Source: an uncultured Flavobacteriaceae bacterium (GTDB taxonomy: Bacteria; Bacteroidota; Bacteroidia; Flavobacteriales; Flavobacteriaceae). Taken from it: DNA of 39,327 bases. Under the pieces are notes generated by a model. The model made no database searches. It worked only from the letters and a program-made list of their open reading frames with translations, and was not told the origin of the DNA. Position numbers and translations under genes: made by a program. Positions within the stretch are counted from its first letter, which is position 1. Each line of letters starts with the position of its first letter. Shown in pieces: positions 1 to 10,545 of this stretch. The stretch is taken from assembly GCA_947311635.1 (NCBI GenBank), contig CAMZLD010000077.1, positions 1 through 39,327 on the forward strand. Direction: 5' to 3'.

Positions 1-113
1 ATCAATAACAATAATTTTCGAATAACTGTTTATCGTATAGTTACAATCAAGTCTTTTATCTTTTGTCTAATAGTGAAACGGTCTTACGTCTTTAGACGGA
101 CACTACTAATAAC

Positions 114-1139
114 TTATAATTTTAAACGTGCATTTGCACTAATATTTTGCGAGCTAAATTGTTGGTCTAGATATTTTAAATGTCCTACAATAGCTATCAT
201 GGCAGCATTGTCTGTAGTGTATTCAAATTTTGGTATATAGGTAATCCACCCTTTGTTTTTTTCTTCTATAAGTAATTGTTTTCTAATAGAAGAGTTTGCA
301 CTTACACCGCCAGCAATTGCTACATGTGTAATACCAGTTTGTTTAACAGCTTTTTCTAATTTGTCAAATAGAATTTCGACAATGGTATTTTGAATTGAAG
401 CGCAAATATCTTCTAGGTTTTCTTCTATGAAATTAGGATTTTTCTGTACGTTTTTTTGAATAAACCTTAAAATGCCTGTTTTTAAACCACTAAAACTAAA
501 ATCGAGATCTTTAATTTTGGGTTTGCTAAAAGCAAAGGCTTTTGGGTTGCCAAGTTGCGCATATTTGTCAATCAATGGTCCTCCAGGATATGTAAGTCCC
601 AAAACTTTGGCAGATTTGTCAAAAGCTTCACCTACAGCATCATCAAGCGTTTCTCCCAGTACTTCAAAAGTAAAAGCATTGCTTATTTTAACAAGTTGGG
701 TATGACCACCACTTATTGTTAGGCATAAAAATGGGTAAGGTGGTTTTTTGCTGCCATTTTCTTCAATAAAATGTGCTAAAATATGTGCTTGCATATGATT
801 AACTGCAATTAAAGGGATGTTTAGTGCTAGCGCTAAAGATTTTGCAAACGACATGCCAACCAATAATGAACCCATTAAACCAGGGCCTTGCGTAAAAGCT
901 ATGGCAGTTAAGTCTTTTTTGTCGATATTTGCTTTGGCAAGCGCTTGTTGAATAACAACAACAATGTGTTGTTGATGTGCTCTCGAAGCTAGCTCTGGAA
1001 CAACACCGCCATATAAAGTATGTATCTCTTGATTGGCAACAACATTTGACAGTACTTTTCCGTTGTGTAATACGGCAGCACTGGTGTCATCACAAGAAGA
1101 TTCGATACCTAAAATATAGATTGATTTTTTTTGTTGCAT
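114..1139 (-). CDS. tsaD: tRNA N6-adenosine threonylcarbamoyltransferase TsaD
   Basis: ORF with N-terminal ILGIESSCDDTSAAV, GGVVPELASRAH, HMQAHILAHF and AIAGGVSAN, all typical of the Kae1/TsaD family. Confidence 0.97.
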   Translation of the reverse strand: MQQKKSIYILGIESSCDDTSAAVLHNGKVLSNVVANQEIHTLYGGVVPELASRAHQQHIVVVIQQALAKANIDKKDLTAIAFTQGPGLMGSLLVGMSFAKSLALALNIPLIAVNHMQAHILAHFIEENGSKKPPYPFLCLTISGGHTQLVKISNAFTFEVLGETLDDAVGEAFDKSAKVLGLTYPGGPLIDKYAQLGNPKAFAFSKPKIKDLDFSFSGLKTGILRFIQKNVQKNPNFIEENLEDICASIQNTIVEILFDKLEKAVKQTGITHVAIAGGVSANSSIRKQLLIEEKNKGWITYIPKFEYTTDNAAMIAIVGHLKYLDQQFSSQNISANARLKL

Positions 1140-1177
1140 TTATTAGATTTAAGGCATAGAAATTGCCATATTAGTTG

Positions 1178-1185
1178 CAAATTTA
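1178..1185 (-). promoter_or_regulatory. Putative -7 element (TAAATTTG on the minus strand) for tsaD
   Basis: Matches TAnnTTTG about 40 nt upstream of the tsaD start; no clear -33 TTG. Confidence 0.35.
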
Positions 1186-1248
1186 TAGTTTATTAAACGA
1201 TTTAGAAAAATAGCACTTAGAATTTTACTAATAGTAGCTCTACTGTTA

Positions 1249-4200
1249 GTGATAATCAGTGTGTTATTATCTTTTTCTTCTGTGCAAAGTTATCTAGCTA
1301 ATCGTACTACGAAGTATCTAAACAGGCGTTATAAGACAAATATAACTATTGATAAAGCAGATTTTTCTTACTTAGGAAATGTTACCTTGAAAAAAGTATT
1401 GATAAGAGATCATCACAAAGACTCTTTGATTTATGTTGAAAATCTTAAAACTTCTATTTTAAATTTCAAAAATGTTATTGATAGTAAATTGGTATTTGGC
1501 GCTATTGATTTGTCAGCTGTTTTTTTTCAAATAAAAACTTACAAAGGTGAAGAAGAAGATGCTTTGGCCATTTTTGTCGAAAAATTTGATGATAAAGCAA
1601 ATGATAATGATACGCCTTCAAATTTTTTATTGACATCTTCTTTAGTGACGATTTCTAATGGGTTGTTTCAAATTTACGATGAGAATAAAGACGGAAAGCC
1701 ATTGGTTTTTAAAAAAATAAATGGCAAGGTGTCTGATTTTAAAATAGTAGGCCCTAATGCTTCTGGTTTTGTAGAGGATGTTAGTTTTTTAGAAAATCAC
1801 GATGTGATGATTAAAAAACTAACAACCAATTTTTCGTATACGCGCCAGCAAATGAAATTTTTAGATACAAAGATAGCTACAAATGCTTCATCTTTAAGCG
1901 GAACGATTCTGTTTAATTATCAAAGAGAAGATTTGGCTGATTTTAATAACAAAGTTAACATTGATGCAAACTTTGATAAGGCAACAATAGCATTAAGAGA
2001 TTTAAATAAATTTTACGATGGTTTTGGCACAAGAGATTTGCTATTTTTATCAACAAAAATTTCGGGGACATTAAATAACTTTACAGCGTCAAATGTTCGT
2101 CTAAAATCATCTAGAAATGTCACAGTAAATGGTGTATTAAATTTCAAAAATGTTTTTGATAAAGGAAAAGAATTTTCTTTAAATGCAAACTTTACAAAAC
2201 TATCATCAGATTATAACTCTTTGCAAAGTTTATTGCCAACCACTTTAAGTAAAACGGTACCCATAGTGTTTGATAAATTAGGGCAATTTAATTTGCAGGG
2301 TACAACTTATATTTCTTCAGAAGTAATTAATGCAAAGCTAAATATTAATACAGCGCTTGGTAATGTGATTTCTGATTTAAAGCTTACGAATGTCTCAAAT
2401 ATTGACAATGCGTCCTATGTAGGGCATATTCAACTAAATGAATTTGATTTGGGTGTTTTAGTAAGTGACCCTTTAATTGGCAAGCTAAGTCTTGATGCAG
2501 ATGTTGATGGTAAGGGTTTTGATTTAGAGCATTTAAATACATCTATAAAAGGCAATATTTCAAAACATCAATACAAAGGGTATACGTATAGTAATATTGA
2601 TGTAAATGGATTGTTTCAAAACAAACGCTTTAATGGAAAACTAATATCGCACGATGAAAATATTCAGTTAACTTTTAAAGGAAAAGCAGATTTTTCTTCA
2701 GAAATTTATAAGTTTGATTTTAAAACGGATGTTGGCTTTGCAAATTTCAATAAACTAAATTTATTTAAACGTGATGCGAAAGCAATTCTTAAAGGTGTAA
2801 TTGACATAAAAGCTACCGGTAATAGTTTAGATAATTTTGCAGGAAATATAAACTTTAAAAACGCATCTTATACCAATCAAAGAGATACTTATAAATTTAC
2901 AGAATTTAATATTAATTCTTCATTTAAAGATAGTATAAGGACCATTACGGTTGACTCACCAGAAATTATTAATGGTAAATTAGTAGGAAATTTTAAGTTT
3001 AATGAGTTAGGGATACTTGCAAGAAATTCTTTAGGAAGCATGTATGATAATTACCATCCGTTTCCGGTATCGAAGAACCAAAAATTAAATTTTAATCTTA
3101 AAATACACAATAAAATAATAGGTGTTTTTTTTCCTGAAATAAAATTAGCTTCCAAAACAATTTTAAAAGGAAAAATAGATGCAGACAAAGATTTATTTCA
3201 TTTAACATTTAAATCGTCCCAAGTAAATGCCTTCGGAAATGTTATTGATAAAATACGCTTACAAGTTGATAATAAAAATCCCATTTTTAATTCACAACTT
3301 TCAATAAAAGATATCAAAACCAAGTTCTATAATGCTTCCAAATTAAATTTAGTTACTGTAAACCTACAAGATACATTGTTTATTCGTACAGAATTTACTG
3401 GTGGAAAACACCAGACAGAAAAGTATAATTTAGCTTTGTATCATACTATTGGAGACGATAATAAATCTATTTTTGGAGTTAAAAAATCAGATATTTTAAT
3501 CAATAAAACCAAATGGTTTTTAAATGCTTCAGAAAACAATGAAAACAAAGTGGTTTTTGACAATGCATTTACAAATTTTCTTTTTAAGACCTTTAGCCTA
3601 ACATCTGGAGACCAAAAAATTACCTTAGAAGGTAATTTAAAAAAACCAAAAAGTAAAGACTTTAATATTGCATTTGAGAATGTGCGTATTGCAGATATTC
3701 TTCCAAAAATTGATAGCTTAACCATAAAAGGTCTGCTAAACGGTAAAATTAATTACAAACAACATGACAATAAAATTATTCCAACATCAGATATTTCGGT
3801 TGTAGATTTATATGTCAATGATTATTATCAAGGTAATCTAACAGCAAATTTAAAAGGAAAAAATTCATTAAAAAGCTATGATGTAAATATCGAATTAAAA
3901 AATGATTTAAGTAAAAGTTTTACAGTAAATGGCAATGTAAATTTTGGTAAAAAAACACCAACTCTAGATGTAGATGCGCATTTTGAAGAATATAACTTAC
4001 AAGCATTTGGGCTGTATTTAGGCAAAGATGTGTTTACCAATATTAGAGGCTATTTGTATGGAGATGTAAATATTCACGGACAATTAAAAGACCCCAAAAT
4101 GGATGGTGGCTTGTATTTAGATAGCGCAGGAATGAACATTCCTTATTTAAATGTAGACTATGACTTTGATGGGACTACAGTAGTTGCGTTAGAAGACCAT

Positions 4201-5643
4201 ACTTTTAAAATTGAAGATTTAACCTTATTAGATAAAGCAAAAGCTACCTCTGCAACAGTACTAGGAACAATAAAACACGATGCCTTTAAAGATTGGACAC
4301 TTGATTTAAACTTACAAACTAAAAACCTACTCGTATTAAACACCAAAGAAGAAGAAAATTCTTTATACTACGGCACCGGTTTTTTAAAAGGAGATGCAAC
4401 CATTAAAGGTTTAACAGATAAACTAGTCATAAACGTTACCGGAAGAACAAACCCAGGTACGCATTTCATTGTTCCGTTAAGCGATATTCGAACTGCAGAA
4501 AAATCTTCATTAGTCCATTTTAAAGCTCCAAAAGGAAAAGAAACCATAAACTTTAATAAAGATTTCTTATTAGATAGATTTAAAGGCTTGTCCTTAAATT
4601 TTAACCTTGCAGTTACCAAAGATGCACTTGTAGAAATGGTTATTGATGAATCTACAGGCAGTTATTTAAAAGGACGTGGTACAGGAGATCTTTTGATTGA
4701 AATAAATACCCGTGGAAAATTCAATATGTATGGAGATTTTGTAATTGATAATGGGATTTACGATTTTAAATACGGAGGTATTATTGATAAAGAATTTGTA
4801 GCCAAAAAAGGAGGAACCATTTCTTGGAGCGGTGACCCATTAGGTGCAGAACTTAACATTGAAGCAGTCTACAAATTAAAAGCCAACCCAAGAGCTTTGC
4901 TAGAAAATTATTCTGGAACCAGAAAAATACCAGTAAATTTAGTAACCAAGATTACAGGAGAACTGTACCATTCTACAATAGGTTTTGATATTTTAATGCC
5001 AAATGCAAGTACAGATATTGCATCAGAATTAGATTTTAAACTCAATCGAAATGACGATAACGGAAAAGCTAGACATTTTATAGCGTTATTGGTAACAGGT
5101 AGTTTTTTAAATGATACCAATTTAAATGCAAATGCCAATTCATTTCTTTACGGAACCACTTCAGAATTGATTTCTAATACGCTTTCAGATATCTTTAATA
5201 CGGGTAACGATAAAGTGAATATTGATATTGGCTATCAAGTAGGCGAAAAAGGTACTATAGATGGCGTAGATATTAATGATCAAATTGATTTGTCTTTAGG
5301 TACTCAATTAAGTGATCGTATTATTATAAATGGTAAAGTAGGTGTGCCAGTTGGGTCAAAAACACAATCAACGGTAGTTGGAGAAGTAGAAGTAGAGTTT
5401 TTATTGAATGAAGAAGGTACTTTTAGATTAAAAACCTTTAACCGTCAAAATGAAATTCAATATACAGATGAAGAAGAAGGCTACACCCAAGGTGCTGGTA
5501 TTACCTATCAAGTAGATTTTGATAATGGTGGTGAGTTATTAGAAAAACTAGGACTCAAAAAGAAAAAGACAAAAGATACCACGGCACTAATAATTCAGAA
5601 AAAGGATACCGTTAAAAAGAAATCCTTTGTACGGTTTAAATAA
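1249..5643 (+). CDS. tamB: Translocation/assembly module TamB-like protein (DUF490 C-terminus)
   Basis: 1464-aa beta-rich ORF with an N-terminal hydrophobic segment (partly upstream of the called GTG start) and a TamB-like C-terminus (GRGTGDLLIEINTRGKFNMYGDFVIDNGIYDF...); divergent from tsaD. Confidence 0.85.
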   Translation: MIISVLLSFSSVQSYLANRTTKYLNRRYKTNITIDKADFSYLGNVTLKKVLIRDHHKDSLIYVENLKTSILNFKNVIDSKLVFGAIDLSAVFFQIKTYKGEEEDALAIFVEKFDDKANDNDTPSNFLLTSSLVTISNGLFQIYDENKDGKPLVFKKINGKVSDFKIVGPNASGFVEDVSFLENHDVMIKKLTTNFSYTRQQMKFLDTKIATNASSLSGTILFNYQREDLADFNNKVNIDANFDKATIALRDLNKFYDGFGTRDLLFLSTKISGTLNNFTASNVRLKSSRNVTVNGVLNFKNVFDKGKEFSLNANFTKLSSDYNSLQSLLPTTLSKTVPIVFDKLGQFNLQGTTYISSEVINAKLNINTALGNVISDLKLTNVSNIDNASYVGHIQLNEFDLGVLVSDPLIGKLSLDADVDGKGFDLEHLNTSIKGNISKHQYKGYTYSNIDVNGLFQNKRFNGKLISHDENIQLTFKGKADFSSEIYKFDFKTDVGFANFNKLNLFKRDAKAILKGVIDIKATGNSLDNFAGNINFKNASYTNQRDTYKFTEFNINSSFKDSIRTITVDSPEIINGKLVGNFKFNELGILARNSLGSMYDNYHPFPVSKNQKLNFNLKIHNKIIGVFFPEIKLASKTILKGKIDADKDLFHLTFKSSQVNAFGNVIDKIRLQVDNKNPIFNSQLSIKDIKTKFYNASKLNLVTVNLQDTLFIRTEFTGGKHQTEKYNLALYHTIGDDNKSIFGVKKSDILINKTKWFLNASENNENKVVFDNAFTNFLFKTFSLTSGDQKITLEGNLKKPKSKDFNIAFENVRIADILPKIDSLTIKGLLNGKINYKQHDNKIIPTSDISVVDLYVNDYYQGNLTANLKGKNSLKSYDVNIELKNDLSKSFTVNGNVNFGKKTPTLDVDAHFEEYNLQAFGLYLGKDVFTNIRGYLYGDVNIHGQLKDPKMDGGLYLDSAGMNIPYLNVDYDFDGTTVVALEDHTFKIEDLTLLDKAKATSATVLGTIKHDAFKDWTLDLNLQTKNLLVLNTKEEENSLYYGTGFLKGDATIKGLTDKLVINVTGRTNPGTHFIVPLSDIRTAEKSSLVHFKAPKGKETINFNKDFLLDRFKGLSLNFNLAVTKDALVEMVIDESTGSYLKGRGTGDLLIEINTRGKFNMYGDFVIDNGIYDFKYGGIIDKEFVAKKGGTISWSGDPLGAELNIEAVYKLKANPRALLENYSGTRKIPVNLVTKITGELYHSTIGFDILMPNASTDIASELDFKLNRNDDNGKARHFIALLVTGSFLNDTNLNANANSFLYGTTSELISNTLSDIFNTGNDKVNIDIGYQVGEKGTIDGVDINDQIDLSLGTQLSDRIIINGKVGVPVGSKTQSTVVGEVEVEFLLNEEGTFRLKTFNRQNEIQYTDEEEGYTQGAGITYQVDFDNGGELLEKLGLKKKKTKDTTALIIQKKDTVKKKSFVRFK

Positions 5644-5646
5644 AAT

Positions 5647-7449
5647 TTAAACAATGCTTCCTTTTATTTTAGTCCATAACTTTAGCAATAAAACTGTACA
5701 AACGATGGTAGCAATACTTAAATAAATACCCAATGTTATATTGCCGTAAATAAAGTTGCCAATTGCAAAAAGAATACTATATACTAATAGTGTACCAATA
5801 ATCATGGCTACAATACCATAGGTCAAACTACGATCTGTAGTATTGTCAACAATGTTATTTCCTTTAGAAGCTTCTTTTTCAATGACAGGTTTCCAGCCAA
5901 AACTACTCGGTTGAATTTTCTGATAAAAACGCGCTAAAGTTTCTTGTTTTTCGGGGTTTGTTAAATAGGTAACAGCAAGCCAAATAATAGTTGTAATTAA
6001 AACCACCATAGGAAACTTTGCGTAAGCAGGAAAAGCATTTCCTTCGCCAAATAAACTACTAGCATAATGTGCAAAAAGTAAAGAAACAATTCCAGAAGAA
6101 ATCATTGCAGCAATCTCGCTCCAAGCATTGATACGCCACCAAAACCATCGTAAAATAAAAATGAGACCTGTACCAGCACCAAAAGCAATAATTGTATCAA
6201 AAATTTGTAATGCATTGGTAAAACTAAGTGCCAATAAAGAACTTAAAATCATTAAAACAACAGTAGATATGCGTCCAATATTTACCTGTTCACTTTCGGT
6301 AGCTTCTGGTTTTACAAAACGCTTGTAAAAGTCATTTACAATATAAGAACTTCCCCAATTTAAATGGGTAGAAATGGTACTCATAAAAGCAGCTATTAAA
6401 GAAGCAAGCACTAGCCCTATTAATCCCTTCGGAAGAAAGTTAAGCATGGCAGGATATGCCAAATCATGCCCCAATTTACTAGCATTCACTGTAGGAAATG
6501 CAGCTTGAAGACTTGCTAAATCAGGAAAAACAACAATAGAAGCCAAAGCAACTAAAATCCAAGGCCAAGGTCTTATAGCGTAATGCATAATATTGAAGAA
6601 AAATGTAGCACCTATAGCATGTTTTTCATCTTTAGCGGCAAGCATTCGCTGTGCTATGTAGCCACCGCCACCAGGTTCAGCTCCAGGATACCAAGCACTC
6701 CACCATTGTACAGCTAACGGAATAATCAATAAAGAAATAATTAATTCTGTATCATCAAAATTTGGTAAAATATTCATTTTACTTTGAACAGCTTCATTTT
6801 GAAATAAGTTACTTAATCCACCAACTTGAGGTAGGTTTACTGCGTAATAAGCAGCAGCAATTGCACCAATCATAGCAACAATAAATAATATAAAATCTGT
6901 ATAAACCACACCTCTAAAACCACCAATTGCACTAAATGCAACGGTTACAATACCGGCATAAATTACCACTTGCCAAGGCTCAAGGCCAAGCATAATTTTA
7001 CCAATTTTAATAGCTGCCAACATTACGGCACTCATTACCAAAACATTAAAAACTAATCCTAAATACAAAGCTCTAAAGCCTCTTAAGAATCGTGCCGCTT
7101 TTCCGCTATAGCGTAGTTCATAAAATTCTATATCTGTTTTTACATTACTTTTTCGCCATAATTTTGCGTATACAAAAACGGTGAGCATGCCAGTAAGCAA
7201 AAAGGTCCACCAAACCCAGTTTCCAGAAACGCCCTTTTGTCTTACAACATCTGCAACAAAAAGAGGTGTATCTGCAGCAAAAGTTGTAGCAACCATACTA
7301 AAACCTAGTAACCACCAAGGCATGTTTCTACCCGAAAGGAAATATTCAGAAGTATTTTTACCTGCTTTTTTAGACACTAAAAAGCCAATACCTAAGACGA
7401 TAATAAAAAAAGCGAAGATGATGATTTTATCAATAAAAGCGAGTTGCAT
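5647..7449 (-). CDS. Sodium:solute symporter (SSS) family transporter
   Basis: 600-aa multi-TM protein; SGRNMPWWLLGFSMVATTFAADTP, GGFRGVVYTDF and LNWGSSYIVNDFYKRF are SSS-family signatures. Confidence 0.92.
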   Translation of the reverse strand: MQLAFIDKIIIFAFFIIVLGIGFLVSKKAGKNTSEYFLSGRNMPWWLLGFSMVATTFAADTPLFVADVVRQKGVSGNWVWWTFLLTGMLTVFVYAKLWRKSNVKTDIEFYELRYSGKAARFLRGFRALYLGLVFNVLVMSAVMLAAIKIGKIMLGLEPWQVVIYAGIVTVAFSAIGGFRGVVYTDFILFIVAMIGAIAAAYYAVNLPQVGGLSNLFQNEAVQSKMNILPNFDDTELIISLLIIPLAVQWWSAWYPGAEPGGGGYIAQRMLAAKDEKHAIGATFFFNIMHYAIRPWPWILVALASIVVFPDLASLQAAFPTVNASKLGHDLAYPAMLNFLPKGLIGLVLASLIAAFMSTISTHLNWGSSYIVNDFYKRFVKPEATESEQVNIGRISTVVLMILSSLLALSFTNALQIFDTIIAFGAGTGLIFILRWFWWRINAWSEIAAMISSGIVSLLFAHYASSLFGEGNAFPAYAKFPMVVLITTIIWLAVTYLTNPEKQETLARFYQKIQPSSFGWKPVIEKEASKGNNIVDNTTDRSLTYGIVAMIIGTLLVYSILFAIGNFIYGNITLGIYLSIATIVCTVLLLKLWTKIKGSIV

Positions 7450-7567
7450 AAGGTTTTGTTTTGAAGTTTTGTAAATGTACTTTTTTTTCAGATAAAGACA
7501 TAAAATATCATTGTTTTATGTAAAAAAAATAGAAAATGTTGTACCTTTATATTTCGAATTTTAATAT

Positions 7568-8554
7568 ATGCAGAAGAAAATAAAGACCATTGGTGTATTA
7601 ACCTCTGGAGGTGATGCAGCAGGTATGAATGCTGCCATTAGAGCAGTAGTTAGAGCATGCGCTTATTACAATGTAGCTTGTAAAGGTTTTTATCGAGGTT
7701 TTGAAGGTTTAATAGAAGGAGATTTTGTAAATCTTTCTGCAAGAAGTGTCAATAATATCATTCAGAAGGGCGGAACCATTTTAAAAACTGCCAGATCTGA
7801 TGCTTTTAAAACAAAAGAAGGTAGAAAACAAGCGTATTCAAAGCTTATAGCTGCAAAAATTGATGCTTTAGTCATTATAGGAGGTGATGGTTCTTTTACA
7901 GGCGGCACTTTATTTTTTAAAGAATTTGATTTTCCTGTAGTTGGAATACCAGGAACGATTGATAACGATATTTTTGGAACTACTCACACCTTAGGTTATG
8001 ATACCGCATTAAATACGGCTATTGATGCTATCGATAAGATTCGAGATACAGCATCTTCCCACAATCGCTTGTTTTTTGTTGAGGTAATGGGGCGTGATGC
8101 TGGTTTTATTGCCTTAAATGCAGGAGTTGGAGCAGGAGCAGAAGAAATATTAATTCCAGAAGAAAATCTTGGGCTAGAACGCATGTTAGAGTCGCTTAAA
8201 CGCAGTAAGCGAAGCGGAAAATCCTCAAGTATTGTTGTAGTGTCTGAAGGTGATAAAACAGGAAAAAATGTTTATGAATTAGCCGATTATGTAAAAGAAA
8301 ATATGCCAGAATATGATGTGCGTGTAACGGTATTAGGGCATATTCAAAGAGGCGGATCACCATCCTGTTTTGATCGTGTATTAGCTAGTAGATTAGGTGT
8401 TAAAGCTGTTGAGTTATTGCTAGACAATAAATCAAATATCATGGTAGGTTTATTAGATAATAAAGTGGTATCTACAAATTTAGAAAAAGCAGTAAAAGGA
8501 AAACATTCCATCAATAAAGAGTTGTTAAGAATAAGTGATATTATTACAACTTAA
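7568..8554 (+). CDS. pfkA: ATP-dependent 6-phosphofructokinase
   Basis: GVLTSGGDAAGMNAAIRA, GGDGSFTGG, GIPGTIDNDIFGTTHTLGYDTA, VLGHIQRGGSPSCFDR. Confidence 0.98.
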   Translation: MQKKIKTIGVLTSGGDAAGMNAAIRAVVRACAYYNVACKGFYRGFEGLIEGDFVNLSARSVNNIIQKGGTILKTARSDAFKTKEGRKQAYSKLIAAKIDALVIIGGDGSFTGGTLFFKEFDFPVVGIPGTIDNDIFGTTHTLGYDTALNTAIDAIDKIRDTASSHNRLFFVEVMGRDAGFIALNAGVGAGAEEILIPEENLGLERMLESLKRSKRSGKSSSIVVVSEGDKTGKNVYELADYVKENMPEYDVRVTVLGHIQRGGSPSCFDRVLASRLGVKAVELLLDNKSNIMVGLLDNKVVSTNLEKAVKGKHSINKELLRISDIITT

Positions 8555-8686
8555 AATTAGATGAAACTAAAAATATAGCTTTTAATTTTATAGTTGCTTA
8601 TAAAGCAAAGAAACCAATTTTAGTTGAAGATTTCACAAATAAAATTAATGCGATTAAAACATTTGTAAATTAAATAAAGAATATAA

Positions 8687-9691
<1,005 letters not shown>

Positions 9692-9708
9692 ATAACAATA
9701 ACAAAGTG

Positions 9709-9746
9709 ATGGACTGTATAAATTTAAAATACAGTCCATTTTTTTA
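9709..9746 (+). terminator. Rho-independent terminator after gap
   Basis: Perfect 11-bp stem ATGGACTGTAT / ATACAGTCCAT with a 9-nt loop, followed by a T tract. Confidence 0.85.
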
Positions 9747-9755
9747 ATTTATAAA

Positions 9756-10121
9756 ATGATGGAAATAGCAATTATAGCACATGATGGAATGAAAGCAGAA
9801 ATGGTGCAGTTTTTAAATGAACACAAAGCCATATTACATCAAAAAGAAATTCAACTCATAGCAACAGGAACAACAGGCACTAAAGTAGAAAAGGCAGGTT
9901 TTAAAGTGACTAAATTTTTGTCAGGACCTTTTGGTGGTGATGCTCAAATTGCCAGTAGAGTTGCCGAAGGAAAGTGTAATATGGTATTGTTTTTTAGAGA
10001 TCCACACGAAAAACACCCACATGAGCCAGACATTACCATGTTATTGCGTTTGTGCGATGTGCATAATGTACCCCTAGCAACAAACCCTGCAACAGCAGAA
10101 TTATTAATGAAGGCATTGTAA
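9756..10121 (+). CDS. mgsA: Methylglyoxal synthase
   Basis: IAIIAHDGMK, ATGTTGTKVEKAG, LSGPFGGDAQIASRVAEG, FFRDPHEKHPHEPDI, TNPATAELL. Confidence 0.97.
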   Translation: MMEIAIIAHDGMKAEMVQFLNEHKAILHQKEIQLIATGTTGTKVEKAGFKVTKFLSGPFGGDAQIASRVAEGKCNMVLFFRDPHEKHPHEPDITMLLRLCDVHNVPLATNPATAELLMKAL

Positions 10122-10150
10122 GTCTATTTGTTTTGACAGAGTAGATTTTA

Positions 10151-10166
10151 CTAACCACTAACCACT
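10151..10166. repeat. Short heptanucleotide repeat (CTAACCA)x2 abutting the ridA stop codon
   Basis: ctaaccactaaccact read directly; same unit as at 16765-16820 and 37394-37425. Confidence 0.7.
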
Positions 10167-10545
10167 ATTTAATGGCAATCATAGAAATTTCTATATTGAC
10201 AAACTTAGGTAGGTTTGCAACTTCTACAGTTTCTCTTGCAGGAGCGTTTTCAGAAGAAAAATAAGTTCCATACACCATATTTATAGCATTAAAAGTATGA
10301 ATGTCAGAAATGAAAATAGAAGTTTTGATAACATTTTCAAAAGTCATGTTGGCAGCTTTTAAAACTGCTTGTAAATTGCTCATCACTTGTTTAGTTTCAT
10401 TTTCAATACTATCTAGTACTAATTCTCCATTTTCTGGATTGATTGCTATTTGTCCAGATGTATATAAAGTGTTTCCATTTAATATAGCTTGACTATATGG
10501 TCCAATTGGGGCTGGTGCGTTTTTGGTAAAAATAATTTTTTTCAT
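10165..10545 (-). CDS. ridA: RidA family reactive intermediate/imine deaminase
   Basis: 126-aa YjgF/RidA protein: APAPIGPYSQAI, LYTSGQIAINPENGEL, PARETVEVANLPK. Confidence 0.95.
   Translation of the reverse strand: MKKIIFTKNAPAPIGPYSQAILNGNTLYTSGQIAINPENGELVLDSIENETKQVMSNLQAVLKAANMTFENVIKTSIFISDIHTFNAINMVYGTYFSSENAPARETVEVANLPKFVNIEISMIAIK

Noticed and set aside
61-112. Terminator-like hairpin downstream of tsaD (CGTC-TTTA-GACG)
   Set aside because: Only a short stem with competing pairings and no T tract in the tsaD direction; too weak to call at the window edge.
472-705. Short ORFs on the strand opposite to long genes (e.g. 472-705, 3441-3725, 4368-4619, 7181-7474, 27925-28200)
   Set aside because: They lie antisense within confidently identified CDSs and their translations show no recognisable protein features.
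7513-7555. TACCTTTA as the pfkA promoter
   Set aside because: It deviates from TAnnTTTG and the nearest TTG is 28 nt away, outside the 17-23 nt spacing; not listed as a feature.
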